A stretch of DNA of 64,000 nucleotides from Kordiimonadaceae bacterium. Lineage in GTDB: Bacteria; Pseudomonadota; Alphaproteobacteria; Sphingomonadales; Kordiimonadaceae. The stretch covers positions 1,860,001 to 1,924,000 of the forward strand of contig JAEPQB010000001.1 in the NCBI GenBank assembly GCA_017640725.1. The letters are read 5' to 3'. The notes under the pieces are model-generated. The model did not search any database. It worked only from the letters and a program-made list of their open reading frames with translations, and was not told the DNA's origin. A program made the position numbers and the translations under genes. Of the stretch, positions 18,877 through 27,418 are shown piece after piece; the first letter of the stretch is position 1, and every line of letters starts with the position of its first letter.

Positions 18877-19526
18877 AAACGCGTGAGGGAAGCGATCTCG
18901 GTGCGGACCTCGGGGATGCCCCAACCTTTTTCGCTGCTGGTCGCCAAAATGGTAGGATGGCAGGCAACGTTTTTTGCGGCGTCTTTTTTGGTCTTTTCAA
19001 CTATCTTTTCCCGCTCAGCGACCTTGAGTTTATCGAGTTTGGTGAGAACCAGCTGATAGTTCACAGCCGCTTCATCCAGCATAGCCATAATTTCGCGGTC
19101 GTTTTCCTTCAGGCCATGCCGGCTGTCGATCAGGAGCATGATACGGCGCAGATTGGGCCGGCCGCGCAGATAGTCTTTAACGAGCCGCGTCCATGCGTGC
19201 ACTTTTTTGCGCTCGATTTTCGCATAGCCATAGCCCGGCAAATCGACAAGGTACGCGGGGGCTTCCATCTCATTGCCCATCGCGAAGAAGTTAAGCTCCT
19301 GCGTGCGGCCGGGCGTGTTCGAAGTGCGCGCAAGGGTTTTGCGGCCCGTGAGCGCGTTGACAAGGCTTGATTTGCCAACATTTGAGCGGCCTGCGAACGC
19401 CACTTCGGGTCGGTCGGCACTCGGCAGGGTTTCAAGCGAAACGGCGCCCATCAGGAAAGAAACCGGGCCAGCAAACAAAAGCCGTCCGCGCTCCTGGTCT
19501 TCCTGAGAAAAGCCGGTGTCTTCCAT
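18873..19526 (-). CDS. engB: Ribosome biogenesis GTPase YihA/YsxC (EngB)
   Basis: 217 residues, normal size. Essential-type GTPase acting in large ribosomal subunit assembly. G1 motif GRSNVGKS at residues 46-53, switch I SNTPGRT, G3 DLPGYG at 95-100 and G4 TKLD are all present, with the family signature TQELNFF. It starts 2 bases after the yidC stop codon, so it is the last gene of the rpmH-rnpA-yidD-yidC-engB order, which is typical of alphaproteobacteria. Confidence 0.97.
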   Translation of the reverse strand: MEDTGFSQEDQERGRLLFAGPVSFLMGAVSLETLPSADRPEVAFAGRSNVGKSSLVNALTGRKTLARTSNTPGRTQELNFFAMGNEMEAPAYLVDLPGYGYAKIERKKVHAWTRLVKDYLRGRPNLRRIMLLIDSRHGLKENDREIMAMLDEAAVNYQLVLTKLDKLKVAEREKIVEKTKKDAAKNVACHPTILATSSEKGWGIPEVRTEIASLTRF

Positions 19527-19528
19527 GG

Positions 19529-21268
19529 CTAAGCCTTAGCTTCATCCATGCGCGCATCTTCCCGGCGCATGATCACCCACTGCTGACCGATCGACAGGAT
19601 GTTGTTCCATGTCCAGTAAAGAACCAGGCCCGCGCTGAACTGTGCCATCACGAATGTGAAGATGAGGGGCAGCATATTCATAATTTTCTGCTGTGTCGGG
19701 TCCATGCTTGCCTGCTGCGGGTTCAGTTTCTGCATAGCCCACATGGAAACACCCATCATGATCGGCAAAATACCGACCGCGATGATACCGGGTGGGTCAA
19801 ATGGCAACAGGCCGAACAGGTTTACAGGGGTCAGTGGGTCCGCAACCGACAGATCTTTGATCCAGCCAAAGAACGGTTGGTGCCGCATTTCGATGGTGAC
19901 ATAAAGCACTTTATAAAGTGCAAAGAAGATAAACATCTGCGGGATCATGGGCAAACAGCCGGCCATCGGATTGATCTTCTCTTTTTTATAGAGCTCCATC
20001 ATTTCCTGCTGCATTTTCGCCCGGTCATCACCGTGGCGTTCTTGCAAGGCTTTGATCTTGGGCTGCGCCCGGCGCATGTGCGCCATGGAAACATATGATT
20101 TGTTGGCGAACCAGAAGAGGCCGATTTTCAGGATCACGGTCATCAGCAAAATGGCCACACCAAAGTTGCCGGTGAGTTCAAACAAATAATGTACGATTGC
20201 GAAAATCGGTTTGGTCAGGAACCAGAACCAACCCCAGTCAATGGCGCGGTCAAACAGCTGAATTTGATAGCGCTCTGCGTAGTCATCGATGGCGCCTACA
20301 ATCTTCGCTCCAGCATAAAGCTTGCTTTCAGAAAGGCTGGTGCTGTCGGCTGCGACCGCCTGCCAGTTTTCTGTATATTCAATGCGGTAGCTTACGTCGG
20401 GGCCACTCACTCGGCGTGCCATGCGGGTAACAGGCAGAGTCTTGTTTTGATCCGGGATCAGGGCCGTCATCCAGAATTTATCTGTGATACCCATCCAGCC
20501 GCCGGTTGTGCTGCTCTCAAAATTGCCGTCGTCTTCCAGGTCGCTGTAGGTCATTTCCTGCAGTTCACCGTTAAACACCCCGATGGCACCTTCATGCAGG
20601 ATATAGAGGCCGTCTGTATCAGGTTCACCTTCGCGGTTGATGATACCGTATGGCGCTACTTCAATTGCTTCACCGCTTGCGTTGCGAACGGTTTGCGCGA
20701 CGTTGAACATGAATTGTTCGTCAACAGTGAGGGCAATCTCAAAAGTGACAGCGTCCGCGTTGGTCCAGCTAAGGGTGACCGGTGAGGACGGCGTCAACTC
20801 ACCACCAGTTGCAGTCCAAACGGTTGCAGGGCCGGGCACAAAGTCACGGTCTTTGTCTTTGGCTGTCCAGCCAAAGCGAACAAAATAGCTGTCGGCTTCA
20901 TTCAGAGGGCGCAGCAGGCGCACATTGCCAGAATTTTCTTCCAGGCTTACGCGGTGGTTGTTCAGCAGCAAGTCATCGATACGTGCGCCGCGCAGGGAAA
21001 TGGAGCCGGAAAGCTCGGGAGTGTTGATTTCAACGCGACCAGCTTCCTCATAAACAGGCGCTGTTTCCGCAGGCTGTTGGGTGGTTGTCGGTGCCGGTCC
21101 CGCGTCCGTAGCAGTAGGTGGCTGGATGGTTTCACCAAGCGCTTCAAGCTGTTGTTGCTCGTACCGTTGGCGTTCGGCTTCTTTTGGCCCCAGATACAGC
21201 GACTGGTAACCGATCAAGATCCCGAGCGACAGCACGGCAAACAAAATGAAATTTCTACTTTCACCCAT
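19529..21268 (-). CDS. yidC: Membrane protein insertase YidC
   Basis: 579 residues from the ATG at 21268 (a GTG at 21280 is also in frame). It inserts and folds inner-membrane proteins, alone or with SecYEG. The N-terminal TM (FILFAVLSLGILIGYQ) is followed by a linker of Pro/Thr/Gln and the large periplasmic P1 beta-sandwich of about 250 residues. The conserved C-terminal five-TM insertase core begins around GWFWFLTKPIFAIVHYLF and includes MAGCLPMIPQMFIFFALYKV. The C-terminal tail is short. It is operonic with yidD upstream and engB downstream. Confidence 0.98.
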   Translation of the reverse strand: MGESRNFILFAVLSLGILIGYQSLYLGPKEAERQRYEQQQLEALGETIQPPTATDAGPAPTTTQQPAETAPVYEEAGRVEINTPELSGSISLRGARIDDLLLNNHRVSLEENSGNVRLLRPLNEADSYFVRFGWTAKDKDRDFVPGPATVWTATGGELTPSSPVTLSWTNADAVTFEIALTVDEQFMFNVAQTVRNASGEAIEVAPYGIINREGEPDTDGLYILHEGAIGVFNGELQEMTYSDLEDDGNFESSTTGGWMGITDKFWMTALIPDQNKTLPVTRMARRVSGPDVSYRIEYTENWQAVAADSTSLSESKLYAGAKIVGAIDDYAERYQIQLFDRAIDWGWFWFLTKPIFAIVHYLFELTGNFGVAILLMTVILKIGLFWFANKSYVSMAHMRRAQPKIKALQERHGDDRAKMQQEMMELYKKEKINPMAGCLPMIPQMFIFFALYKVLYVTIEMRHQPFFGWIKDLSVADPLTPVNLFGLLPFDPPGIIAVGILPIMMGVSMWAMQKLNPQQASMDPTQQKIMNMLPLIFTFVMAQFSAGLVLYWTWNNILSIGQQWVIMRREDARMDEAKA

Positions 21269-21316
21269 TGGTACAAACACCCCAATTGTGAGCCCACACG
21301 TACGGGCTCGGCAGCC

Positions 21317-21634
21317 TTAAGAATTAATAGTGCCGCCATCACCATGATGGTGGGCGGCTTTGTTGGTGCCTTTTGGCACAGGATCGTATCCAAATCCACC
21401 CCAAGGATGGCATTTCAGGATTCGTTTTGCAGCCATTAGGCCGCCTGGCAGCCCGCCATGCACAGTTATGGCCTCAATGGCATAGCTGCTGCAGGTCGGT
21501 TGAAATCGGCAACGCGGACCAAGGAGAGGTGACAAAACGAGCTGATATGCACGAACAAACCCGATCAGAAATCGGGCAAGCAGGCCAGTTTGGCTTGCTG
21601 TTTTTGCGCTGTCGTCATGCTCACTTTTGCACAT
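21317..21634 (-). CDS. yidD: Membrane protein insertion efficiency factor YidD
   Basis: 105 residues. The conserved core is complete: [30 protein letters not shown] and [18 protein letters not shown] with three cysteines. An amphipathic N-terminal helix associates it with the inner membrane near YidC. Its ATG shares one base with the rnpA stop (TGATG at 21632-21636), indicating translational coupling. The first 15 residues are polar and a later start is possible. Confidence 0.96.
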   Translation of the reverse strand: MCKSEHDDSAKTASQTGLLARFLIGFVRAYQLVLSPLLGPRCRFQPTCSSYAIEAITVHGGLPGGLMAAKRILKCHPWGGFGYDPVPKGTNKAAHHHGDGGTINS

Positions 21635-22044
21635 CAGGACTTCCCAGTTTTTTTGCCTGATGCCTTTAAGTCGGCATTGGAAGCGAGTTTGGCAAGGGCC
21701 CAGCGCATATCGGCCTGCAGTTTTTCAAATGGATAGTTGATAACAGCAGCGCGTCCAATCAGGACAAACGACCACCCTTTGGGCGCGCTGTTTGGAAATT
21801 GGGCGCGGGCAGCCTCTTTTAGCCGACGCCGTGCCCGACTGCGCTTGACCGCATTGCCTGCCTTTTTCGAGACCGTGAACCCAACTTTGGCGGGAACGTC
21901 ATCATCACCTGGCAATGCTTGCAGGATGAAGCTGGGTGTCACCCATTTGCGTCCAGATCCACCCACGGCAAGATATTCGGGGCGCGCAGTGATTCGCCCG
22001 ATACCGCTGGTTGCAAGGTTTTTGGTTTTGCCGGCCCGTCTCAA
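21634..22044 (-). CDS. rnpA: Ribonuclease P protein component
   Basis: 136 residues. Small basic partner of the RNase P RNA in tRNA 5' maturation. The hallmark basic helix [13 protein letters not shown] (RNR motif) and the strands [12 protein letters not shown] and [13 protein letters not shown] are present. The start appears to be TTG at 22044, with GAGGA about 9 bases upstream; no ATG lies before the conserved core. A strong terminator lies between it and rpmH, so its expression depends on read-through or on a promoter in the 100-base gap. Confidence 0.96.
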   Translation of the reverse strand: MRRAGKTKNLATSGIGRITARPEYLAVGGSGRKWVTPSFILQALPGDDDVPAKVGFTVSKKAGNAVKRSRARRRLKEAARAQFPNSAPKGWSFVLIGRAAVINYPFEKLQADMRWALAKLASNADLKASGKKTGKS

Positions 22045-22070
22045 ACTTGAGTGTCCTCTGTCGTTTTGCC

Positions 22071-22100
22071 AAAAAAAAACCGACCGCGGTGGCGGTCGGC
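22071..22100 (-). terminator. Strong terminator between rpmH and rnpA
   Basis: On the minus strand the stem CCGACCGC/GCGGTCGG with a 4-base loop is followed by nine T. It is placed inside the otherwise tight rpmH-rnpA unit, so it should lower transcription of rnpA and the downstream genes relative to rpmH. Confidence 0.9.
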
Positions 22101-22144
22101 ATTTTTATCGTTTGGTGCAGCTGGACAAGTCCAGCAGCAAAGCC

Positions 22145-22279
22145 TTAAGCGGAAAGACGCTTACGGCCGCGTGCACGGCGTGCCTTCAAAATACGACGGC
22201 CGCCTACAGTTGCCTTGCGAGCACGAAAACCATGCCGGCGCTTGCGTACAAGCTCACTTGGCTGAAAAGTGCGTTTCAT
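22145..22279 (-). CDS. rpmH: 50S ribosomal protein L34
   Basis: 44 residues, the usual length. Reads [18 protein letters not shown] at the start and [11 protein letters not shown] at the end, an extremely basic L34 that matches alphaproteobacterial versions. It is the first gene of the rnpA-yidD-yidC-engB group, with a near-consensus promoter about 130 bases upstream and a terminator immediately after it. Confidence 0.98.
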   Translation of the reverse strand: MKRTFQPSELVRKRRHGFRARKATVGGRRILKARRARGRKRLSA

Positions 22280-22413
22280 ATCATTTACTCCGTTGTCGCG
22301 CCTGGCCGCTGGCCGGTCTTACTGTGGTCGGTCAAGCCAATTTGACTTGAAAGCCGATGCCGCCAGCTGGTTGCCAATCCGGTATTTCACGGGCGCATCA
22401 AATTCGAGCGCGC

Positions 22414-22442
22414 TGTATACCGGCTTCGTTCAAGCAAGTCAA
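22414..22442 (-). promoter_or_regulatory. Sigma-70 promoter of rpmH
   Basis: On the minus strand TTGACT (22442-22437) and TATACA (22419-22414) are separated by exactly 17 bases. Transcription would begin near 22407, leaving a leader of about 125 bases before rpmH. The rest of the 352-bp gap between rpmH and the histidine kinase gene shows nothing else I can name. Confidence 0.85.
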
Positions 22443-22631
22443 CAGCACAAAACAGGCTGATTTTATAAGGGGGAATGCTTGAAAAGGCTAGGGTTTTTGC
22501 GGATTCTTATCACGCCCTTGCCATATGATGCCGGTAAGCTTCAAAGAATCGGACAGTGATCTGCTACAATCTCTGTCCAACAGTCCTGAATTTGCCTTAA
22601 GCATATTTGTTTACTTGCATTTCTTGGCTTA

Positions 22632-24059
22632 ATGGTTTTGAAGACAAGGACCATGCCTGAGCATTACCGACCCATTACCTCAAGCCTGCGGTCTAGGCTG
22701 CTGATTCTCACCTTCTTCTTTGTAATGGTGGTGTCGGTCTTCGTGTATTTGCCTTCCATTGCAACTTACCGGTTGGAATTCTTGGAAAAAAGGCTGGAAA
22801 ATGCCCAGATCGCTGCCCTTGCCCTTGAGGAGCGGGGCGATAATGCCGTGAGCCCCCAGCTTGAAGAACGCTTGTTGGATCAAAGTGGTGTAATAGCGGT
22901 CATCCTGCGCAAAGAAGACAAAAGCCTGTTTCTGGGCTTCAATGTGATGCCCGAGGAAGTGGACGCGAGCTATGATTTGCGCACTACCTCGCTCGGTATG
23001 CTGATTTTTGATGCGTATGACGTATTGGACACGGGTGGGTCGCGTGTGATTCGCGTGGTCGGAGCGCCGATGAACTCCAATACGCGCTGGCTTGAGATCA
23101 CGCTCGATGAAGCAGAGCTGTATGAAAACCTGCGAAATTATTCGAATAATGTGTTGGTGTTGGCGATCATCGTTTCCCTGTTTACGGGCATATTGGTGTA
23201 TCTGGCGCTGCACTGGATGTTGGTTCGCCCGATTCGCCGCGTGAAAGACAGTATTGTCTCGTTCCGCCGGAGCCCTGAACTACCAAACAAAGTGAAAATG
23301 GGGCGCAACCGGTCGGATGAGATTGGTTTGGTGCAGCGCGAACTTGCGCGCATGCAGGAAGAAGTGCGCCAGTCGCTAAAACAAAAGAGCAATCTGGCTG
23401 CCCTGGGTGAAGCCGTCGCCAAGATCAATCACGATCTTCGGAATGTTCTTGCAACAGCACAGTTGGCGTCAGATGCGCTGCAGCGTGTGGACCACCCACG
23501 CGTGCAGAAAGTTTCTCGTCGCCTGATGACGGCTGTCAGCCGGGCTATTGCCCTTTGTGAGGCGACGATCCGCCATGGCAAAGCCGAAGACCCCCTCCCG
23601 GAAAAAGCCGACGTTGAATTAAGAGATCTTGTTTATGATGTGGGTTCGTCGCTTGGTTTGATGGATGGGGGTGAGTTCCATTTTGATGTCGACATGGACG
23701 AGCATTTTTCGGTTTATGTCGATTCAGAGCAGTTCCACCGTGTGCTTCTCAATCTTTGCCGCAATGCAGGTGAAGTGCAGGGACCGGACGGTACTATCGA
23801 AATTACGGCTGAGAAGGATACAGCGGGTACCAGCCATATTCGTGTCAAAGACCAAGGCCCAGGCATTCCAGAGGCCGTGCGCCCCAATTTGTTTAAAGCC
23901 TTCTCATCGGCAAAAGCCGGCGGTACGGGACTTGGACTCGCAGCCGCGAGGGACATTGTGCTGGCACACGGCGGGCAAATTGGTTTGGAGAGCACTGGCG
24001 AAAATGGCTCTACATTCATCATTTGCATGCCACCTTCCGACGAAGGGACCGGGAAATGA
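22632..24059 (+). CDS. Orphan membrane sensor histidine kinase
   Basis: 475 residues (an ATG at 22653 is an alternative start). TM1 is near residues 20-43 (LILTFFFVMVVSVFVYLPS), a periplasmic sensor region of about 125 residues follows, then TM2 (NVLVLAIIVSLFTGILVYLAL) and a HAMP domain starting at LVRPIRRVKDS. The phospho-acceptor is H267 in KINHDLRNVLA. The ATPase domain has the N box NLCRNAGE, G1 DQGPGIP and G2 GTGLGLA. No response regulator is adjacent. Its TGA overlaps the start of a P1-family peptidase gene (ATGA), so the two are co-translated. The signal sensed is unknown. Confidence 0.93.
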   Translation: MVLKTRTMPEHYRPITSSLRSRLLILTFFFVMVVSVFVYLPSIATYRLEFLEKRLENAQIAALALEERGDNAVSPQLEERLLDQSGVIAVILRKEDKSLFLGFNVMPEEVDASYDLRTTSLGMLIFDAYDVLDTGGSRVIRVVGAPMNSNTRWLEITLDEAELYENLRNYSNNVLVLAIIVSLFTGILVYLALHWMLVRPIRRVKDSIVSFRRSPELPNKVKMGRNRSDEIGLVQRELARMQEEVRQSLKQKSNLAALGEAVAKINHDLRNVLATAQLASDALQRVDHPRVQKVSRRLMTAVSRAIALCEATIRHGKAEDPLPEKADVELRDLVYDVGSSLGLMDGGEFHFDVDMDEHFSVYVDSEQFHRVLLNLCRNAGEVQGPDGTIEITAEKDTAGTSHIRVKDQGPGIPEAVRPNLFKAFSSAKAGGTGLGLAAARDIVLAHGGQIGLESTGENGSTFIICMPPSDEGTGK

Positions 24060-24961
24060 TGCAGGTGCAAGCCAACCCCGGCCCAACGGACAGCCTATTG
24101 GATGTTGGTGACCTGAAGGTTGGCAATGCCCATGATTCGTCTGTTGTTACCGGCGTAACCGCCATCATACCGGACAACCCTGTAGCCATGGGTGTAGATG
24201 TTCGCGGAGGTGGGCCTGGTACACGAGACACAGAGGCGCTGGACCCTACATGCATGGTGGAGAAAGTGCATGGGCTTGTCCTGTCTGGTGGTTCAGTATT
24301 TGGTTTGGCGGCGGCAGACGGTGTCATCAGTCACCTGTCAGAAAATGGGGTTGGCTTGGCTATCAGCCCGGTTGCTGTACCTGTCGTGCCATCGGCGATC
24401 CTTTTCGACCTGATGAATGGTGGCGACAAAGACTGGGGCGGGGAACCCCCATACCGTGCTCTTGGAAAGCGGGCTGCCGAAGCCGCAGGTGAGCCAATAC
24501 AAAACGGTTCTTTTGGCGCTGGATTTGGGGCACGCGCCGGTGCCGAGCGCGGCGGCCTTGGAACGGCAAGCCTGGTCCTGCCGGATGGATTGGCGGTTGG
24601 CGCCATTGTTGCGGTCAACAGTTTTGGCGCGGCGGCAGAGGCCGCACGCGCTGAACATGGCCAGGTCACCTTACCCAAACTTGGTTTTCCTGGCACGAAC
24701 ACAACCATCGCGGTGGTTGCGACAAATTATGAGCTTGATAAAGCGGGGTGCAAACGGCTTGCCATGATGGCGCAAGATGGGCTGGCACGGGCAATCCGGC
24801 CAATCCACACGCCCTTCGATGGCGACACAGTGTTTGCCCTTTCAACGGGATCGCAAACCGGTGAGCAGGATAAAGGCGTCACGATGGCTGTGCTTGGCAC
24901 ATTGGCGGCCGATTGTCTGGTTCGTGCGATAGAAAAAGCAGTTGAAGCTGCCAATTCCTAA
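24056..24961 (+). CDS. P1 family (DmpA/NylC-type) autoprocessing peptidase
   Basis: 301 residues from the ATG at 24056. The family consists of N-terminal nucleophile hydrolases (beta-aminopeptidases, D-esterases, nylon oligomer hydrolases) that cleave themselves before a Ser or Thr. Here the predicted cleavage is at G-T in GGLGTASLVLPDG, giving nucleophile Thr170. The N-terminal VVTGVTAI, LSGGSVFGL and NGSFGAGFGAR blocks are typical. No signal peptide, so probably cytosolic. It overlaps the histidine kinase stop by 4 bases and its own stop overlaps the stop of the convergent lipoprotein gene. Confidence 0.92.
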   Translation: MMQVQANPGPTDSLLDVGDLKVGNAHDSSVVTGVTAIIPDNPVAMGVDVRGGGPGTRDTEALDPTCMVEKVHGLVLSGGSVFGLAAADGVISHLSENGVGLAISPVAVPVVPSAILFDLMNGGDKDWGGEPPYRALGKRAAEAAGEPIQNGSFGAGFGARAGAERGGLGTASLVLPDGLAVGAIVAVNSFGAAAEAARAEHGQVTLPKLGFPGTNTTIAVVATNYELDKAGCKRLAMMAQDGLARAIRPIHTPFDGDTVFALSTGSQTGEQDKGVTMAVLGTLAADCLVRAIEKAVEAANS

Positions 24962-25443
24962 TCTGGTTCGTTACTCGCAAGTTCTTGCCTCGCAGCAATT
25001 ACCATCGCGTCTAAACGGGTCTTTAACGTCAATGCCTCTCTCATTGTCGATGACCCTTCTAGAGGCTTGCTGAACAGGATTACGTCCAATTGACTGGCCG
25101 CTTGGCTAAGCCGTGTAACTGCCAACTGAGCGCTCATCCAATCTGTTCGCCGCTCGCCCCTGTTTTGCTTCCATGTCGCCATCGCAGCGTGGAATGCCGC
25201 TTCCAGTTGGGTCAAAGAATTCTCGACATCTGACATCAACTGAGCCGCATCCTGTTCCGAACCAATCACCTGAGGGGTGGGTCTGGGCTCACTCGACGGA
25301 TCAGCACGCTCAATCACCCTGCTGCGCTCAGCGGGGTCCGGTATTTTGTCGGACAGATTCGGCCAGTCACCAGGCCTGGTGCAAGCGGCGCCCACCAGCA
25401 AAATGGCAACGAAAATGGAACTTTGAGACAAAAAACGAGGCAT
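24958..25443 (-). CDS. Putative lipoprotein of unknown function
   Basis: 161 residues. An N-terminal signal (FLSQSSIFVAILLVGAAC) ends in a plausible but atypical lipobox GAAC. The mature part is a Pro-rich linker followed by helical, Ala/Gln/Leu-rich sequence (SVENSLTQLEA-like heptads around residues 75-100). I do not recognise it. It converges on the P1 peptidase gene with a 4-base stop overlap and is followed upstream by tRNA-Arg. Confidence 0.75.
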   Translation of the reverse strand: MPRFLSQSSIFVAILLVGAACTRPGDWPNLSDKIPDPAERSRVIERADPSSEPRPTPQVIGSEQDAAQLMSDVENSLTQLEAAFHAAMATWKQNRGERRTDWMSAQLAVTRLSQAASQLDVILFSKPLEGSSTMREALTLKTRLDAMVIAARQELASNEPD

Positions 25444-25626
25444 CTGAAGGGCCTTAAGGCATTGCAGGGAAAGGGTTTTGGGCTTCTAAGCGCATGGCAC
25501 GCTAACGGTCTTTTTGTCTGAGGACAAGAAAAAGCGATTTCCCCCTTGCAATCGAGGATCATTCTGATTAGGTTCCGCCGCACGCCAAAAGGAGGGCATC
25601 GCCTTTCGCTTTGGTGCTGTTGGAAT

Positions 25627-25703
25627 GCACCGGTAGCTCAGCTGGATAGAGCACCAGACTACGAATCTGGGGGCCGGGGGTTCGAATCCTCCCCGGTGCG
25701 CCA
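25627..25703 (+). tRNA. tRNA-Arg(ACG)
   Basis: 77 bases including encoded CCA. Acceptor stem GCACCGG/CCGGTGC, D-arm TAGCTCAGCTGGATAGA, anticodon ACG at 25661-25663 in the loop CTACGAA, and T-loop GTTCGAATC. The ACG anticodon is normally edited to ICG. Confidence 0.98.
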
Positions 25704-25715
25704 TCAAAAACAATG

Positions 25716-25739
25716 AACCCGCCCTTGTGGCGGGTTTTG
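25716..25739 (+). terminator. Terminator of tRNA-Arg
   Basis: AACCCGCC pairs with GGCGGGTT over a 5-base loop and is followed by a T-rich run, 13 bases after the tRNA. Confidence 0.85.
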
Positions 25740-25815
25740 TGTTTTTGGGCTCAGGGGCTGGTGCCGAGCGCTGTGGTTCGTTTGCGAAGCTGACGAGGAG
25801 CGAAAGCGACGAGAC

Positions 25816-25839
25816 AATCCTTCCCGGTGCGCTATCAAA
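25816..25839 (+). repeat. Degenerate copy of the tRNA-Arg 3' end
   Basis: Twenty-two of 24 bases match 25685-25708, the T-arm and acceptor 3' end of tRNA-Arg plus the next bases. The copy lies 131 bp downstream. A third shorter match, GCGCCATCAAA, is at 25891-25901. This is the pattern expected from tRNA-targeted integration or tandem tRNA duplication followed by decay. Confidence 0.75.
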
Positions 25840-25950
25840 CAAACCGCCGCATGGCGGTTTTTTTGTGCGCACCAATCTTTTCTCTTCTGGGCGCCATCAA
25901 ACAAACCGCAGCAAGGCGGTTTTTTTGTGCGTACCAGTCTTTTCTCATTC
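25831..25950 (+). repeat. Tandem 62-bp repeat with terminator-like hairpins
   Basis: The unit at 25831-25888 recurs at 25893-25950 with about 10 differences. Each copy contains a hairpin of the type AAACCGC/GCGGTTT followed by seven T. Together with 25816-25839 it fills the 307-bp gap between tRNA-Arg and the permease gene; no gene is visible there. Confidence 0.75.
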
Positions 25951-26010
25951 TTCTTGTCTTGAAACCTGGCTTTGGTCACTATGCATAATGACTTCAGGGC
26001 AGGGGGCATT

Positions 26011-27405
26011 ATGAATTCTGTTTTTCGGCTTGCCGAAAATAATACGACCGTTGGCCGCGAGGTGGTGGCGGGCCTAACCACGTTTTCCACCATGGCGTAT
26101 ATCGTGGCGGTCAGCCCGGGCCTGTTGTCGCAAGCGGGTATGGATTTTCAGGCCGTTGCCATCGCCACATGTTTGGCAGCGGCGATTGGTTGCCTGATCA
26201 CCGGTCTTGTTGCCAACTACCCGTTTGCTCAGGCACCTGGCATTGGCCTGAGTGCGTTTTTTGTTTACACGGTGGTTTTGCAGGCTGGGTATGCTTGGCA
26301 GGGCGCCCTTGCCATCGTTTTTCTGTCAGGTCTGATATTCATTGCCTTAACCGCGACCGGCGCGCGCGCCGCAATATTAGAGTCGATACCCGACGGTGTC
26401 AGGCATGCCATTCCGGCAGGCATTGGCCTGTTCATCGCACTCATTGGCCTCAATAACGCCGGTGTGGTTGATATCAATCAGGGTCCGATCATCGATATTC
26501 TGCTCGCGAACGCAGACAAGCAGCCACCGGAGTTAATTGGGGTTGTTAACCAGGCCCCCACGCAGGTTTTGCAGTTTGGCGACTTTTCTGATCCCACTGT
26601 TTTCCTGACCATATTTGGTGTGATTCTGATGGTATTACTTACCGAATGGGGAATTGCGGGTGCAATTCTGGCTGGGATTGGGGTCGTGACCGCCATAAGT
26701 TTCATCATTGGCGTGAGCACATGGCCAGACCAAGTTGTGGCGACGTCCTTTGATCTGAGTGCCACATTCCTCCAGTTGGATTTCAATGCGCTTTGGGGAG
26801 CCGACGGTTTTGAGGCTGCTGCTCTATTAGACGTTCTTTTCATCGTGATTGCCTTCACCATGGTTGACCTGCTCGATACTGTTGGCACCCTGTATGGCAC
26901 GGCTGATAAAGGTGGTTTTCTGGACAAGGACGGGAAACTGCCTCGCGTTAACAAAGCCTTGATGGCCGACGCCGTGGCAACCACAACTGGCGCTCTTTTG
27001 GGCACCTCTACAACAACAACGTATCTCGAAAGCGGTAGCGGCATTGCGGCGGGTGGTAAAACCGGCCTTACTGCAGTTGTAGTTGCAGGGCTGTTTTTAC
27101 TCAGCATGCTGTTCACCCCTTTGGTGGCTGTCATTCCAACCTCTGCAACGTCGGCTGCCCTCGTGATGGTTGGCATTTTGATGATTGGTTCTGTGCGTCG
27201 CATTGAGTTTGGTGAGCTTGAGGTGACCGTGCCTGCGTTCATGGTGATTGTGTTGATGCCGTTTACCTACAGTATCGCCAACGGCATCGGTGTTGGCATC
27301 ATCACTTATGTTTTGATCAAACTGGCAAAGGGTGAAGCTCGAACGGTGCACCCTGTTGCCGGATTGATCGCCATTCTCTTTGTTGCTCGATATTCCGTCC
27401 TTTAG
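26011..27405 (+). CDS. NCS2-family (AzgA-like) purine base permease
   Basis: 464 residues from the ATG at 26011, which follows AGGGGG by 5 bases; in-frame upstream starts at 25972 and 25981 lack good sites. About 12-14 membrane segments. The AzgA-like signatures are clear: GLTTFSTMAYIVAVSP at the start, APGIGLSAFF, the conserved acid in DLLDTVGTLYGTADK, and STTTTYLESGSGIAAGGKTG. Members import adenine, guanine, hypoxanthine or xanthine by proton symport. The next gene, a secreted NUP protein, begins 13 bases downstream, so the two form an operon. Confidence 0.95.
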   Translation: MNSVFRLAENNTTVGREVVAGLTTFSTMAYIVAVSPGLLSQAGMDFQAVAIATCLAAAIGCLITGLVANYPFAQAPGIGLSAFFVYTVVLQAGYAWQGALAIVFLSGLIFIALTATGARAAILESIPDGVRHAIPAGIGLFIALIGLNNAGVVDINQGPIIDILLANADKQPPELIGVVNQAPTQVLQFGDFSDPTVFLTIFGVILMVLLTEWGIAGAILAGIGVVTAISFIIGVSTWPDQVVATSFDLSATFLQLDFNALWGADGFEAAALLDVLFIVIAFTMVDLLDTVGTLYGTADKGGFLDKDGKLPRVNKALMADAVATTTGALLGTSTTTTYLESGSGIAAGGKTGLTAVVVAGLFLLSMLFTPLVAVIPTSATSAALVMVGILMIGSVRRIEFGELEVTVPAFMVIVLMPFTYSIANGIGVGIITYVLIKLAKGEARTVHPVAGLIAILFVARYSVL

Positions 27406-27418
27406 AAGGGAAACCCAC

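Noticed and set aside
22510-22525. Possible DnaA box (TTATCACG) near rpmH, suggesting an origin of replication
   Set aside because: It mismatches the DnaA consensus and no cluster of boxes, dnaA or AT-rich unwinding region is visible.
25486-25875. Open frame overlapping tRNA-Arg and the tRNA-like repeats on the minus strand
   Set aside because: It contains the peptide typical of falsely translated tRNA genes (HRGGFEPPAPRF), so it is an artefact of the tRNA and its repeats.
25831-25950. CRISPR array
   Set aside because: Only two imperfect repeats with hairpins and T-runs are present, no spacers and no cas genes; they are better explained as duplicated terminators.
26478-27242. Open frame of 254 codons antisense to the NCS2 permease
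   Set aside because: It is the reverse complement of the permease membrane segments and has no translation signal.
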